Source: Williamsia maris (lineage in GTDB: Bacteria; Actinomycetota; Actinomycetes; Mycobacteriales; Mycobacteriaceae). From it: a DNA stretch of 64,000 nucleotides. Position 1 is the first letter of the stretch. Each line of letters begins with the position of its first letter. A program made the translations under genes and the position numbers. The DNA is taken from contig NZ_JAMTCJ010000003.1 in the NCBI RefSeq assembly GCF_024171815.1, forward strand, positions 496,001 to 560,000, read 5' to 3'. Of the stretch, positions 27,512-35,878 are shown piece after piece. Below the pieces are notes generated by a model. The model was not told where the DNA came from. It made no database searches and saw nothing but the letters and a program-made list of their open reading frames with translations.

Positions 27512-27994
27512 ATGCGAACACTCGCTGTGGCGATGACACTCTCCGCGCTCGCGGCTCTGACCGCCTGCGGCAGCGACGACGACGGTGGTTCGAGCAACCG
27601 TGGGTCGGGAACCGAGACCGATCCCATCTCGGTGGAGAACGTGTTCGTCGTCCCGGCGGCCGTTCCCGGGAACTGCACCGTCCAGATCGGCGGCACGGCG
27701 GCCCTGAGGTACGTCGTGTCGAACTCCTCGTCGACCACGCCCGACCGCCTGGTCTCGATCTCGACCGCGCAGGCCGAGCGGGTCGAGACCGCGCCCGCGC
27801 TACCGGTCGACATCCCGGTGAACACCACGACCGGCTCCGGACAGCCCGCGCGCGGGGCCGACGCGTTGACCACCCGGCTCGTCGGGTTGCGCGACGCGGC
27901 TGCGCCCGGCGTGTCCTTCGACGTCAGGTTCACGTTCGCCACCGCGGGCGAGATCACGGTTCGTGTGCCGGTGGAGGCCTGCCCGGTCCGGTGA
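27512..27994 (+). CDS. LpqE-like lipoprotein
   Basis: A 160-residue exported lipoprotein: hydrophobic N-terminus ending LTAC with lipidated Cys19, an acidic/Ser-rich linker, and a domain with VENVFVV, VVSNSSSTTPDRLVSIST and FTFATAGEITVRVPVEAC. This pattern resembles mycobacterial LpqE and, more distantly, the PCu(A)C-type copper chaperone fold, but the Met/His copper ligands are not evident. GTG 27506 is an alternative start. Cysteines near GNCTV and EAC may form a disulfide. Confidence 0.65.
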   Translation: MRTLAVAMTLSALAALTACGSDDDGGSSNRGSGTETDPISVENVFVVPAAVPGNCTVQIGGTAALRYVVSNSSSTTPDRLVSISTAQAERVETAPALPVDIPVNTTTGSGQPARGADALTTRLVGLRDAAAPGVSFDVRFTFATAGEITVRVPVEACPVR

Positions 27995-28055
27995 CGAGTC
28001 AGCCGAACCGACTGATGTTCGCTGGGTCACACCGCTATGGCATAGCCTGTCATCC

Positions 28056-28916
28056 ATGGATGTAAAGCTCGCCGTGGAGCTCCCGTTCAAGGTCGGCTTC
28101 GCCATCACCAGCGTGGCGTTGGCCGCTGTCGAGTCGAGCGTGACCATCGCCCGCCTGACCTTCGAGAACGTGGCGCACGAGGTCAACGGTGTCCTCGGGG
28201 TCGAGGACGAGAACTTCTCCGCGCGGACACCGTTGGCACTCATCAGCCAGGTCGCCGAGATGCTCGGTCCGGACCGGCCGATCGGCAGGATCCTCTCCGC
28301 CGACGGTGCGCTGGATCGTCTCCTGGCCCCCGGTGGGGTCGTCGACCGCCTCACCGCGCGTGACGGCTCACTGGAGAAACTCACCGCCACCGGCGGTCTG
28401 CTCGACCAGATGGCCGAGGACAACGGGATCCTGATCCGGCTCACATCGAAGGACGGTCCGCTCGACCGGTTGAGCCGCAAGGGCGGCGTGATCGATCAGT
28501 TCACCGAGAACGAGGGCATCCTCGAACGCCTCACCAGCGAGGGCGGGATCATCGACAAGCTGACCGCCGAAGAGGGTCTGCTGAACAAGATGACCGCCGA
28601 GGGCGGCATCATCGACCGTCTCGTGGTCGAGGGCGGTCTGCTCGACCAGTTGGTCGGCGAGGGCGGGGCCGTCGAACGGGCGATCGCGCCCAACGGTCCC
28701 CTCGACCGCATCACCGAGCTCACCGACACCATCGGCCAGCTCGCCCCCAGCATCATGGCGATCCAGGAGACGGTTCACGAGCTGCGTGACGCGGTGGACG
28801 TCCTCAACCACGCGGTCACCCCGCTCGGCGATCTCGCGGGTCGCCTGCCCAAGCGGCTGGTCCGCGGCGGCAACAAGCAGCACGAACTCAACGGGCACGA
28901 CCACCACCACGACTGA
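28056..28916 (+). CDS. Protein built from fourteen tandem decapeptide repeats
   Basis: A 286-residue protein. After a hydrophobic N-terminal region (about 1-75), residues from about 87 to 230 consist of a strict ten-residue repeat of the form G-[hydrophobic]2-[D/E/N]-[R/K/Q]-[hydrophobic]-[T]-x-x-[G/x], for example GVVDRLTARD, GIIDKLTAEE, GLLNKMTAEG and GIIDRLVVEG, without insertions for some fourteen units. The C-terminal part has amphipathic helices and ends in a His-rich tail (DHHHD). The repeat would form a regular helical or solenoid rod with one hydrophobic face; a structural or lipid/inclusion-surface role is possible but speculative. No signal peptide is clear. I do not recognise a named family. 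Confidence 0.8.
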   Translation: MDVKLAVELPFKVGFAITSVALAAVESSVTIARLTFENVAHEVNGVLGVEDENFSARTPLALISQVAEMLGPDRPIGRILSADGALDRLLAPGGVVDRLTARDGSLEKLTATGGLLDQMAEDNGILIRLTSKDGPLDRLSRKGGVIDQFTENEGILERLTSEGGIIDKLTAEEGLLNKMTAEGGIIDRLVVEGGLLDQLVGEGGAVERAIAPNGPLDRITELTDTIGQLAPSIMAIQETVHELRDAVDVLNHAVTPLGDLAGRLPKRLVRGGNKQHELNGHDHHHD

Positions 28917-28968
28917 CCGTCACGGTCGGGGTTGACCTCAACCTCACTTGAAGTCGGATCCTGGTCGT

Positions 28969-29664
28969 ATGACGACGACCACCCATCATCCGACCCTCGA
29001 CCACCGGGATCTGCCACACCTCCTCTCGCGCATGACCGGCGACGAGAAGCACGATCCCGCTTCGCAATCCACCCTCGACGTCGTGTGGGTGCTCTACCAC
29101 GACGTCCTCTCGCTCACGCCGGACCGCGTCGACGATCCCGACCGGGACCGGTTCTACCTGTCCAAGGGACACGGCCCGATGGCGTTCTACGCGACGCTGG
29201 CGGCACACGGATTCTTCCCGGCGGAATGGCTCGACGGCGCGATGGCGTTCGACTCCCCACTCGGCGCCCACCCGGACCGCACGCTGATACCGGGGTGCGA
29301 GATCTCCGCCGGTTCGTTGGGGCACGGTCTGCCGTTGGCGGTCGGGACGGCGCTCGGTCTGCGTGCCCGCGGCAGTGACGCACGCGTCTACGTCCTGGTC
29401 GGCGACGCCGAACTCGACGAGGGCTCCAACGACGAGGCCATCGCGTTCGCCGGCGCCATCGGACTCGACAACCTCACCGTCGTCGCCGTCGACAACTCGT
29501 CGTCGACCCACAACCGGCCGCATCGCCTCGCGCGGCGCTTCGACGTCGAACAGTGGTCGACCACCGAGATCGACGGGCACGACCACGACGCCATCCGATC
29601 CGCACTCACCCGCTCCGCGGGCCGCCCCGCGTTCATCGCCGCACTGGTCGAGAGGAAGTCATGA
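28969..29664 (+). CDS. Transketolase-like protein, N-terminal (TPP-binding) subunit
   Basis: A 231-residue half-transketolase carrying the pyrophosphate-binding part of the ThDP fold. It shows YLSKGHGPMAFYATLAAHGFF, GSLGHGLPLAVGTALG and the metal/pyrophosphate motif GDAELDEGSNDEA...VVAVDNSSS. The C-terminal pyrimidine domain is the next gene, overlapping as ATGA. Such split transketolases (TktN/TktC) act in pentose-phosphate or specialised ketosugar metabolism; the substrate here is unknown. The ATG at 28969 gives the family-like N-terminus. Confidence 0.87.
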   Translation: MTTTTHHPTLDHRDLPHLLSRMTGDEKHDPASQSTLDVVWVLYHDVLSLTPDRVDDPDRDRFYLSKGHGPMAFYATLAAHGFFPAEWLDGAMAFDSPLGAHPDRTLIPGCEISAGSLGHGLPLAVGTALGLRARGSDARVYVLVGDAELDEGSNDEAIAFAGAIGLDNLTVVAVDNSSSTHNRPHRLARRFDVEQWSTTEIDGHDHDAIRSALTRSAGRPAFIAALVERKS

Positions 29665-30569
29665 ACGACCCCCGCGAACAATTCGCCGCCACCGCAGTAG
29701 ATCTCGTCGACACGCACGCCGACACCGCCATCGTCTACGCGGAGATCGCCGGGCAGTACCTGGGCGCCGCGCAGCGTCGCCATCCCGACCGCGTCATCAA
29801 CGTCGGCATCCGCGAACAGCTGATGGTCAACGTGGGTGCGGGGCTGTCGCTCGCCGGTGTCTTCCCGATCGTCCACACGTTCGCGCCGTTCCTCGTCGAA
29901 CGCGCCTACGAACAGATCAAGTTGGGCTTCGCCCATCAGGACACCGACGGGATGCTCGTGTCCACCGGCGGCTCGGTGGACATGGCGGCCGTCGGTCGCA
30001 CGCATCAGACCAGCGCCGACGTCGCGCTGATGGGTGCGGTCCCGGGATTCACGGTGCACGTTCCCGGCACCGCGGCGGAGGTCGACCAGGTGATGCGGCG
30101 CGGACACGTCACCCGCGGTCGGAGCTACGTGCGCGTGACCGCGCAACAGAATTCGCGTTCGTTCGACGTCGGCGACGGCCGCCTGCACCGCGTGCGGAAC
30201 GGATCGAACGGTCTCGTGGTGATCGCGGTGGGTCCCGTGCTCGACGCGGTCCTCGCCGCGACCGAGGGACTCGACGCCACCGTCTGTTACACGGCGACGG
30301 TCCGTCCGTTCGACGGCGCCGGCGTGCGCGCCGCGCTCGGCGACGCGGTGCCCGACGTGGTTCTCGTCGAGCCCTACATGGCCGGGACCTCGGCCCATCA
30401 GGTGGGCTCGGCGCTCGCGCACCGGCCACACCGACTGCTGTCGCTGGGATTCGGTGTCGACGAACTGCGCAACTACGGGACTGCCGCGCAACATCTTTCC
30501 GCCGCCGGGTTGGATGCGGCCGGGTTGGCCGACTCGATCCGCTCGTGGCGGACGCCGGTTGCCGTGTGA
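29661..30569 (+). CDS. Transketolase-like protein, C-terminal (pyrimidine-binding) subunit
   Basis: A 302-residue partner of the preceding gene, with the pyrimidine domain (VINVGIREQLMVNVGAGLSLAG; the Glu of IREQ would activate the thiamine ring), FAPFLVERAYEQIKLGFAHQ and the C-terminal transketolase domain. The start codon overlaps the TktN stop by four bases, so equal expression is expected and a heterotetramer is probable. It lies upstream of a small Pro-rich ORF and a convergent acyltransferase gene. Confidence 0.87.
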   Translation: MNDPREQFAATAVDLVDTHADTAIVYAEIAGQYLGAAQRRHPDRVINVGIREQLMVNVGAGLSLAGVFPIVHTFAPFLVERAYEQIKLGFAHQDTDGMLVSTGGSVDMAAVGRTHQTSADVALMGAVPGFTVHVPGTAAEVDQVMRRGHVTRGRSYVRVTAQQNSRSFDVGDGRLHRVRNGSNGLVVIAVGPVLDAVLAATEGLDATVCYTATVRPFDGAGVRAALGDAVPDVVLVEPYMAGTSAHQVGSALAHRPHRLLSLGFGVDELRNYGTAAQHLSAAGLDAAGLADSIRSWRTPVAV

Positions 30570-30619
30570 GGGGGGCGGGCCTACGGTGGGTGACACCGGA
30601 ACGAATGGGAGAACCCGTC

Positions 30620-30799
30620 ATGGGACAACCGATACCCGCGCCACCGCCGCCCGAGCCGGAACCGGCACCCGAGCCCTTCTCACCTCCGGTCCCGGAACCG
30701 TCACCCGTGCCCGCGCCGACGCCGGAGCCGACGGTTCCGTCACCGGAACCGGGACCGGGCCCCACGCCGCCGGATCCGCAACGACCCGTCACGATCTGA
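30620..30799 (+). CDS. Small Pro/Glu-rich hypothetical protein
   Basis: A 59-codon frame giving MGQPIPAPPPPEPEPAPEPF and then more PEP/PSP repeats. GGGAG lies eight bases before ATG 30620, and the frame stops exactly where the convergent acyltransferase stop begins. Low-complexity proline-rich sequence can arise by chance in GC-rich DNA, so the gene is uncertain; if real it would be an unstructured protein of unknown role. Confidence 0.4.
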   Translation: MGQPIPAPPPPEPEPAPEPFSPPVPEPSPVPAPTPEPTVPSPEPGPGPTPPDPQRPVTI

Positions 30800-32110
30800 T
30801 CAGCCGAGTGCGTCGACGACCCGGTCGCGGTATCCGTCGAGGTCGGTGACCACGTCGGGCGACGCGGTGATCGAGATCGCCACGGTGTCACCGATCCCGT
30901 GGACGCCGTGGGTGAGCGACTGCACCGGCGAGAGCGCCGGGAACCCGGCCGTGAAGCGGACCGTCCCCCCGCCGAGGGTCAGATCGGCCGCGCCTCGGTC
31001 AACGCTGGACACCACGGTGTGGCCGGTGACCAGTTCGGGCACCACAGTGGTGTCGAAGGACCGTGCCCCCCAGTGCAGCAGTGCCGCGGGGACCGATCCC
31101 ATCGCCGCGGACTCCGCCTCGGTGAGGTGATGATCCGTGCGGCGCCGTGCGGCGTCGAGGTCGGCGCGAATCGCCCGCGCCCGGCGGGTCGGATCGGTCT
31201 CGTCGACGTGTAGACCGACCCCGGCGTTGCGAAAGTGGTTGCGCGCGCGGGCCGGTCCGGGTTTGGCGATGGTCACCTCGGCCCGCAGCTCGGTGTCCTT
31301 TCGCACGGACAGGTGGCGATCGAGTGCCCGACCGATCACGACGAGTGCACCGACGGTCACGCTCCCGCCGATCTCTCGGAGCCGATGCGTCGAGGTGAGC
31401 ACCACCCGCACGTCACGCCGCTGGCCCGGGGCGGCGTTGATCGGTGACCTCGGACCGCCGGGCTGCGGCGCCGCGCGGACGCCCGCGGCGATGTCCCGCT
31501 CGAGGTCGCGATGGGCGAGATGGGCACGCCGACCCCGACGCATCAGCGAGACGAGTTGCAGCGGCAGGCGAGCGATCCCGAGCCCGGCCAGGACCGTCGA
31601 TCCCACGCCGTACCCGGTGGTGGACGAGGCGGGGTCCGCCGAGCCGATCGGGCGACTGTCGAACAACTCCCGGGCGATGCGCGTGGCCCGGGAGCCGTCG
31701 GCGAGGGCATGCGCGATCTGCAGGACGGCGACGACCATGGTGTCCCCGTCCACACCGGGTGCACCCGGCACGGCGTCGTAGAGATGGACCCGCCAGCCCT
31801 GCGTGGTGGCGTCGAGTTGAGTGGCCATCCGTCCGGCGAGGTCGGCCAGACACGCGTCCCACCCGGACACCCTGCGGTGGATCCGGATCTGATCGGCGGT
31901 CACCGGCGCCGACACCCAGTACGGATGATCGAGCGTGGCGGGCACCTCACGAACTCGGATCCGCAGATCGGCGATGGCCGACGCCCGCCCCTCGAGGTCG
32001 GCCGCGATCCGTTCGATCGGCGCGTACACCCCGACGAAACCGAACAGCAGGAACTGATCGTTGGGGATCTTGGCCGACATCCAGTGGGTCTGGGCGTCGG
32101 TGGCCGTCAT
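30800..32110 (-). CDS. WS/DGAT-type wax ester synthase/diacylglycerol O-acyltransferase
   Basis: A 436-residue acyl-CoA-dependent acyltransferase for wax-ester or triacylglycerol storage lipid. The N-terminus DAQTHWMSAKIPNDQFLL is that of the family, and the condensation-type motif is HALADG, a variant of HHxxxDG in which the first His is Ala-shifted; a single His remains. A DUF1298-like C-terminal half follows (NVPGP-type region replaced by VVSSVDRG). Members with a degenerate motif may have low or different activity. The ATG at 32110 matches the usual start. Gene is convergent with the Pro-rich ORF. Confidence 0.85.
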   Translation of the reverse strand: MTATDAQTHWMSAKIPNDQFLLFGFVGVYAPIERIAADLEGRASAIADLRIRVREVPATLDHPYWVSAPVTADQIRIHRRVSGWDACLADLAGRMATQLDATTQGWRVHLYDAVPGAPGVDGDTMVVAVLQIAHALADGSRATRIARELFDSRPIGSADPASSTTGYGVGSTVLAGLGIARLPLQLVSLMRRGRRAHLAHRDLERDIAAGVRAAPQPGGPRSPINAAPGQRRDVRVVLTSTHRLREIGGSVTVGALVVIGRALDRHLSVRKDTELRAEVTIAKPGPARARNHFRNAGVGLHVDETDPTRRARAIRADLDAARRRTDHHLTEAESAAMGSVPAALLHWGARSFDTTVVPELVTGHTVVSSVDRGAADLTLGGGTVRFTAGFPALSPVQSLTHGVHGIGDTVAISITASPDVVTDLDGYRDRVVDALG

Positions 32111-32160
32111 GCGCTCCACGCCACGCACGCTAACACCGCGATCCCGTGCGCGGCCCGTGG

Positions 32161-33378
32161 TTACGAGGTGCGGCTACCCGCGCTCCACGCGTACGGCAGT
32201 TCGTCGTCGTTGAGCACGTGCGCGCCGATCGACTGCAGCTTGTAGATCAGCGGGTTGTGCACCGAGATGGTGCGGGCGTTGCGCCAGTGCCGGTCGAGAC
32301 GGAGTCGCTCGGAGACGATCGACGCCCCACCCACCTCGAAGAGCTGGCTGGTGGCCGCGAGGACCTGCTCGATCACGGTGGCCTGCGCGCGCGCCGACGC
32401 CAGTTCGGCGGCGTCGAGCTGGGCGTCGTCGAACGCGCCGGTCTGCGCCGCGTGGTCCAGGGCCACGTCGAGGGTGTCGGCGACGGCGAGGACGGTGACG
32501 CGCGCCGAGTAGGCGGCGGCCGAGAGACGGCCGATGACCTGCTGGACCAACGGATCGTGTCGGGGCAGATCGGCGGTGGCGTGGGTGTAGCTGCGGGTCC
32601 GGGCGCGCACCCACGCGGCGGCGTCGTCGGTGGCCCGCTGCGCGATGCCGGCGAGCACGGCGAGCTGGACCAGCTGTAGGTAGGACGTGCCGTACGTGCG
32701 GCCCGCGGCCCCGTAACCGGCGCCGAGCAGTCGGTCCTCGGATACACGGACGTCGACGAACTCGGTTGTGCCACTGGCGGTGAGCCGCTGGCCGAAGCCG
32801 TCCCAGTCGTCGTGCTGGGTGACGCCGTCGGCGTCCCCGTCGACCAGCACCGAGACCCGCTCACCGTCGAGGTCGGCGGCGACGAGGATGTGGTCGGCGT
32901 AGAGGCTGCCCGTGCTGTAGTACTTCGTGCCGTTGAGAACCAGTCCGTCGGCGTCGCGTGTCACGGCAGTCCGGTAACGGTCCACCGCCCCGACGCCGGG
33001 CTCGGTGATCGCGTTGCCCACCAACCGGCCGTCGGCGACGGCACGCAGCCAGCGCTCACGGGCCTCGGCGTCGGTCGACAGCCGCTGGTCCTCGACGAAG
33101 CTCCAGTGCACCCGAAGCGCCTGCGGCAGGTTGGATTCCGCCGACGCGAGGTCGATGAGCAGGTCGAACACCTGACGCACGGTGGCGCCGAACCCCCCGA
33201 ACTCGACCGGGACGCGCAGAGCGCCGAACCCGGCCTCGCGCAGCCATCCGGCCTCGTCGTAGGCAAGGCGGCGATCGATCTCGCGCTCGACCGCCCCTTC
33301 GGCGATGCGGGCGAAGATCGGGTCGAACCTGGCGTGCAGGTCGGCGTCGGATGTGGTGGCGGCGATGGAGATGGTCAC
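32161..33378 (-). CDS. Acyl-CoA dehydrogenase-fold flavin monooxygenase (DszC/SfnC-like)
   Basis: A 405-residue enzyme of the acyl-CoA dehydrogenase fold. Features are REAGFGALRVPVEFGGFGAT, NAITEPGVGAVDRY, LNGTKYYSTGSLYADHI and RHWRNARTISVHNPLIYK. The KYYSTG...ADHI and RNART(I)S motifs are typical of FMNH2-dependent monooxygenases such as DszC and SfnC that oxidise sulfur compounds, rather than of beta-oxidation enzymes (no catalytic Glu context recognised). A reductase partner is not adjacent. GTG 33378 is the chosen start; ATG 33420 is possible. It is divergent from an LLM oxidoreductase gene, 103 bp apart. Confidence 0.78.
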   Translation of the reverse strand: MTISIAATTSDADLHARFDPIFARIAEGAVEREIDRRLAYDEAGWLREAGFGALRVPVEFGGFGATVRQVFDLLIDLASAESNLPQALRVHWSFVEDQRLSTDAEARERWLRAVADGRLVGNAITEPGVGAVDRYRTAVTRDADGLVLNGTKYYSTGSLYADHILVAADLDGERVSVLVDGDADGVTQHDDWDGFGQRLTASGTTEFVDVRVSEDRLLGAGYGAAGRTYGTSYLQLVQLAVLAGIAQRATDDAAAWVRARTRSYTHATADLPRHDPLVQQVIGRLSAAAYSARVTVLAVADTLDVALDHAAQTGAFDDAQLDAAELASARAQATVIEQVLAATSQLFEVGGASIVSERLRLDRHWRNARTISVHNPLIYKLQSIGAHVLNDDELPYAWSAGSRTS

Positions 33379-33481
33379 GACCGCAAAGTATCGCCGCCGC
33401 CGGCGGGACAGGACAGACATGCGATCACGGTGAACGAAACGCCGTACCGACGCGCGTCCGACGGCGCCGTATTCTCGCGGC

Positions 33482-34345
33482 ATGCGCCACGGAATCGCGA
33501 TCCTTCCCGAGTACCGCTGGACCGACGCCCGTCCCCTGTGGGAGCGGGCCGAGGAACTCGGCTTCGACCACGCGTGGACCTACGACCACGTGGTGTGGGG
33601 TGGGCTGCCCGAGTCGGAGTGGTTCGGCGCGATCCCCACGCTGACCGCGGCCGCCACGGTCACCTCCCGGATCTCGCTCGGGATCTTCGTCGCCTCACCG
33701 AATTTCCGTCATCCTGCCCCCTTCGCGCGTGAACTCCAGACCGTCGCCGACGTGTCCGGCGACCGCCTGCTGGTCGGCCTCGGAGCGGGCGGGGACCCCG
33801 ACTCCACCATCCAGGGCGGGGAGGCGCTGTCGGCGAGACACCGCGTCGACCGCCTCCAGGAGTTCACCGAACTGCTCGACCAGGTGCTGAGCGCCGACCA
33901 CGTGACGTCAGAGGGACGGTGGTTCTCCACCACCGACATGCGGCTGCGCGGCACGCCGATCCGGCCGCGGAATCCGTTGCTGCTGGCGGGCAACGGCCCC
34001 CGATCGGTCGACTATGCGGCGCGCACCGGGGACGGATGGATCACCACGGGTCCGCGGGCCGATGACCTCGACGCGTGGTTCGACGCGGTGGCGGTCAGCT
34101 CCGCGAAGCTCGACGACTCGTTGGACCGCGCGGGCCGCGCCCGGGCCGATTTCCCGACCTACCTGAGCCTCGACTCGTCACCGGTGGCGTCACTGTCGAG
34201 TCTCTCGCTCTACGGCGACATGACCGGCCGGGCTGCCGAACTCGGTTTCAGCGACGTCATCTGTCACTGGCCGCGCGACACCGACCCCTACCGCGCGTCG
34301 GTCGAGGTGCTCGACGAGGTCGCCGAGCAGTTCCTGCGACGCTGA
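33482..34345 (+). CDS. LLM-class flavin/F420-dependent oxidoreductase
   Basis: A 287-residue TIM-barrel oxidoreductase of the luciferase-like family. The N-terminus ERAEELGFDHAWTYDHV and the segments LVGLGAGGDP and PLLLAGNGPRSVDYAARTGDGWITTG are typical of the F420-using branch, which fits the presence of fbiC. Its divergent partner is a flavin monooxygenase, so the two could act on the same xenobiotic or sulfur substrate, but there is no direct evidence. The cofactor (F420 versus FMN) is inferred from family. Confidence 0.8.
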   Translation: MRHGIAILPEYRWTDARPLWERAEELGFDHAWTYDHVVWGGLPESEWFGAIPTLTAAATVTSRISLGIFVASPNFRHPAPFARELQTVADVSGDRLLVGLGAGGDPDSTIQGGEALSARHRVDRLQEFTELLDQVLSADHVTSEGRWFSTTDMRLRGTPIRPRNPLLLAGNGPRSVDYAARTGDGWITTGPRADDLDAWFDAVAVSSAKLDDSLDRAGRARADFPTYLSLDSSPVASLSSLSLYGDMTGRAAELGFSDVICHWPRDTDPYRASVEVLDEVAEQFLRR

Positions 34346-34515
34346 GCCGTCCATCCATCCGACATGTCGCGGCCGGTGGGTTGACAGTTCTCACCCGGCC
34401 CTGTTGACTGGTCCTCGGTTCAAGTTTTTGTGTTCGATTGTCGCTCGCAAGAATTTACACAAGAGCGCGTCGGGACATTCTAAAAAATTCCTTTCGCACC
34501 CGTTGTGGTAGTACC

Positions 34516-34542
34516 CGATGTCTCACACGAGGTGAGACGTCG
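34516..34542 (+). promoter_or_regulatory. Stem-loop in the leader of cspA
   Basis: CGATGTCTCAC (34516-34526) pairs with GTGAGACGTCG (34532-34542) around an ACGAG loop; ten Watson-Crick pairs and one G-T wobble. It lies 27 bp before the cspA start in an unusually AT-rich 224-bp intergenic region (for example TCTAAAAAATT near 34480). Cold-shock mRNAs often have structured leaders that alter translation with temperature; that role is inferred. Confidence 0.5.
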
Positions 34543-34569
34543 ATCTTACGGAAACAAAGGAAACATCCC

Positions 34570-34773
34570 ATGACTCAGGGAACTGTCAAGTGGTTCAACG
34601 CCGACAAGGGCTTCGGCTTCATCACCCCGGATGACGGCGGCAAGGACGTCTTCGTCCATTACTCCGAGATCCAGGGTGGCGGATTCCGCAGCCTGAACGA
34701 GAACGATCGCGTGAGCTTCGAGACCGAGCAGGGCAACAAGGGCCCGCAGGCCGTCGGCGTCACCGCCGTCTGA
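34570..34773 (+). CDS. cspA: Cold-shock protein CspA family
   Basis: A 67-residue OB-fold nucleic-acid-binding protein. RNP1 KGFGFITP and RNP2 DVFVHYSEI are intact, within [18 protein letters not shown]. It acts as an RNA chaperone and is usually abundant. The ATG at 34570 follows AAAGGA eight bases upstream. The long AT-rich leader with a stem-loop and a strong terminator after the stop make it a monocistronic unit. Confidence 0.95.
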   Translation: MTQGTVKWFNADKGFGFITPDDGGKDVFVHYSEIQGGGFRSLNENDRVSFETEQGNKGPQAVGVTAV

Positions 34774-34788
34774 CCCTCGCTTTCTCCG

Positions 34789-34832
34789 ATCAACCCCGTT
34801 CGCAGCCGATTTCGGCAGCGGGCGGGGTTGAT
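34789..34832 (+). terminator. Strong hairpin terminator after cspA
   Basis: ATCAACCCCGTTCGC pairs with GCGGGCGGGGTTGAT (34818-34832): 13 of 15 positions pair, 15 bp after the cspA stop. It may also protect against read-through from the convergent ROK gene. Confidence 0.75.
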
Positions 34833-34864
34833 TGCTGTTCTGGGTCGACCGTCGCGCGCGGCGG

Positions 34865-35803
34865 TCACCGCGCCGGCGGCATCAGATCCGCACGGTGGAC
34901 GAACGCCGCCGCCCCGACCAGCGGGGCGGTGTCGCCGAGGCCGGCAGGCACGACCCGCACCCGCGCCACGTACTCCAGCGGGTGTTGCGCGACCCGCGCG
35001 CCGATGAGCTCGACGAGGTCGGGCGCGACGCGGGCGAACCCGCCCCCGACCACCACCAGGTCGATGTCGAGGAGCGCAGCGGCACTCGAGATGCCCTGCC
35101 CCACAGCGTCCGCCAGCCGCGCGACCGCTCGGTCCGCCACCTCGTCGCCGGCGGCCCGGTCGCGAGCCAGATCTTCACCCGTCGCCCCGGTCCACCCCTG
35201 CGTACGGGCCCACTCGACGAGGTGCGGACCCGACGCCACCGACTCCAGCGTCGTACGGCGTCCCAGGCTGAGCTCGCCGGTGAACTCCGAGACCTCGATC
35301 TGACCGATGTGTCCGGCGTTGCCGCCGATGACCCGGCCGCCGAGGATCATCCCGCCACCGATGCCCGTGGAGATCACCATGCCCAGCATGTTCGCCACCC
35401 CACGGCCCGCGCCCACCCAGTGCTCGGCGAGCGCGATCGCCACGCCGTCCCGGGCGAACGCCACCGGAACATCCGGTGAACGTCGAGCAACGAAGTCCGA
35501 CACCACATCTCGCAACGGGTGTCGGCGCCAGGCCGTCAGGTTGATCGGACTGACGGTGCCGTCACGTTCGTCGACCGGCCCGGCGCAGGAGACGCCGACG
35601 CCGATGAGGCGTTCGACACCCCGCTGATCGAGAACCCGATCGAGCACCTCGGTCACCGCTGCGTCGAGTTCGTCGGCGGTGCGGGTCGGGCCGGTCGGCG
35701 CGCGGAAGCGGGACCCGTCGATCACAGATCCGGTCGAGTCCACAAGCGCAGCCTCGGCTTTGGTTCCGCCGACATCGACGGCGAGGACAACGGGGCCGGT
35801 CAC
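34865..35803 (-). CDS. ROK family kinase-like protein lacking the zinc cysteines
   Basis: A 312-residue ROK-type sugar kinase or regulator. The phosphate motif DVGGTK is at 10-15, STGIGGGMILGG at 145-156, and the ROK histidine motif is GNAGHIGQIEV with H165. The zinc motif CxCGxxGCxE expected just after is replaced by LSLGRRTTLES (about residues 179-188), so all three cysteines are missing, and the NDxN segment reads RDGVA, keeping Asp119 but not Asn. It may be a kinase with altered specificity. GTG 35803 is the start; it is divergent from the helicase gene. Confidence 0.78.
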   Translation of the reverse strand: MTGPVVLAVDVGGTKAEAALVDSTGSVIDGSRFRAPTGPTRTADELDAAVTEVLDRVLDQRGVERLIGVGVSCAGPVDERDGTVSPINLTAWRRHPLRDVVSDFVARRSPDVPVAFARDGVAIALAEHWVGAGRGVANMLGMVISTGIGGGMILGGRVIGGNAGHIGQIEVSEFTGELSLGRRTTLESVASGPHLVEWARTQGWTGATGEDLARDRAAGDEVADRAVARLADAVGQGISSAAALLDIDLVVVGGGFARVAPDLVELIGARVAQHPLEYVARVRVVPAGLGDTAPLVGAAAFVHRADLMPPAR

Positions 35804-35878
35804 AGGGCCAGTCTAGGCGAGCGGCCGGCACCACCGACCGCGATCGAGGTGTCGGCGAAGGGCGGTAACGTGCGAACG

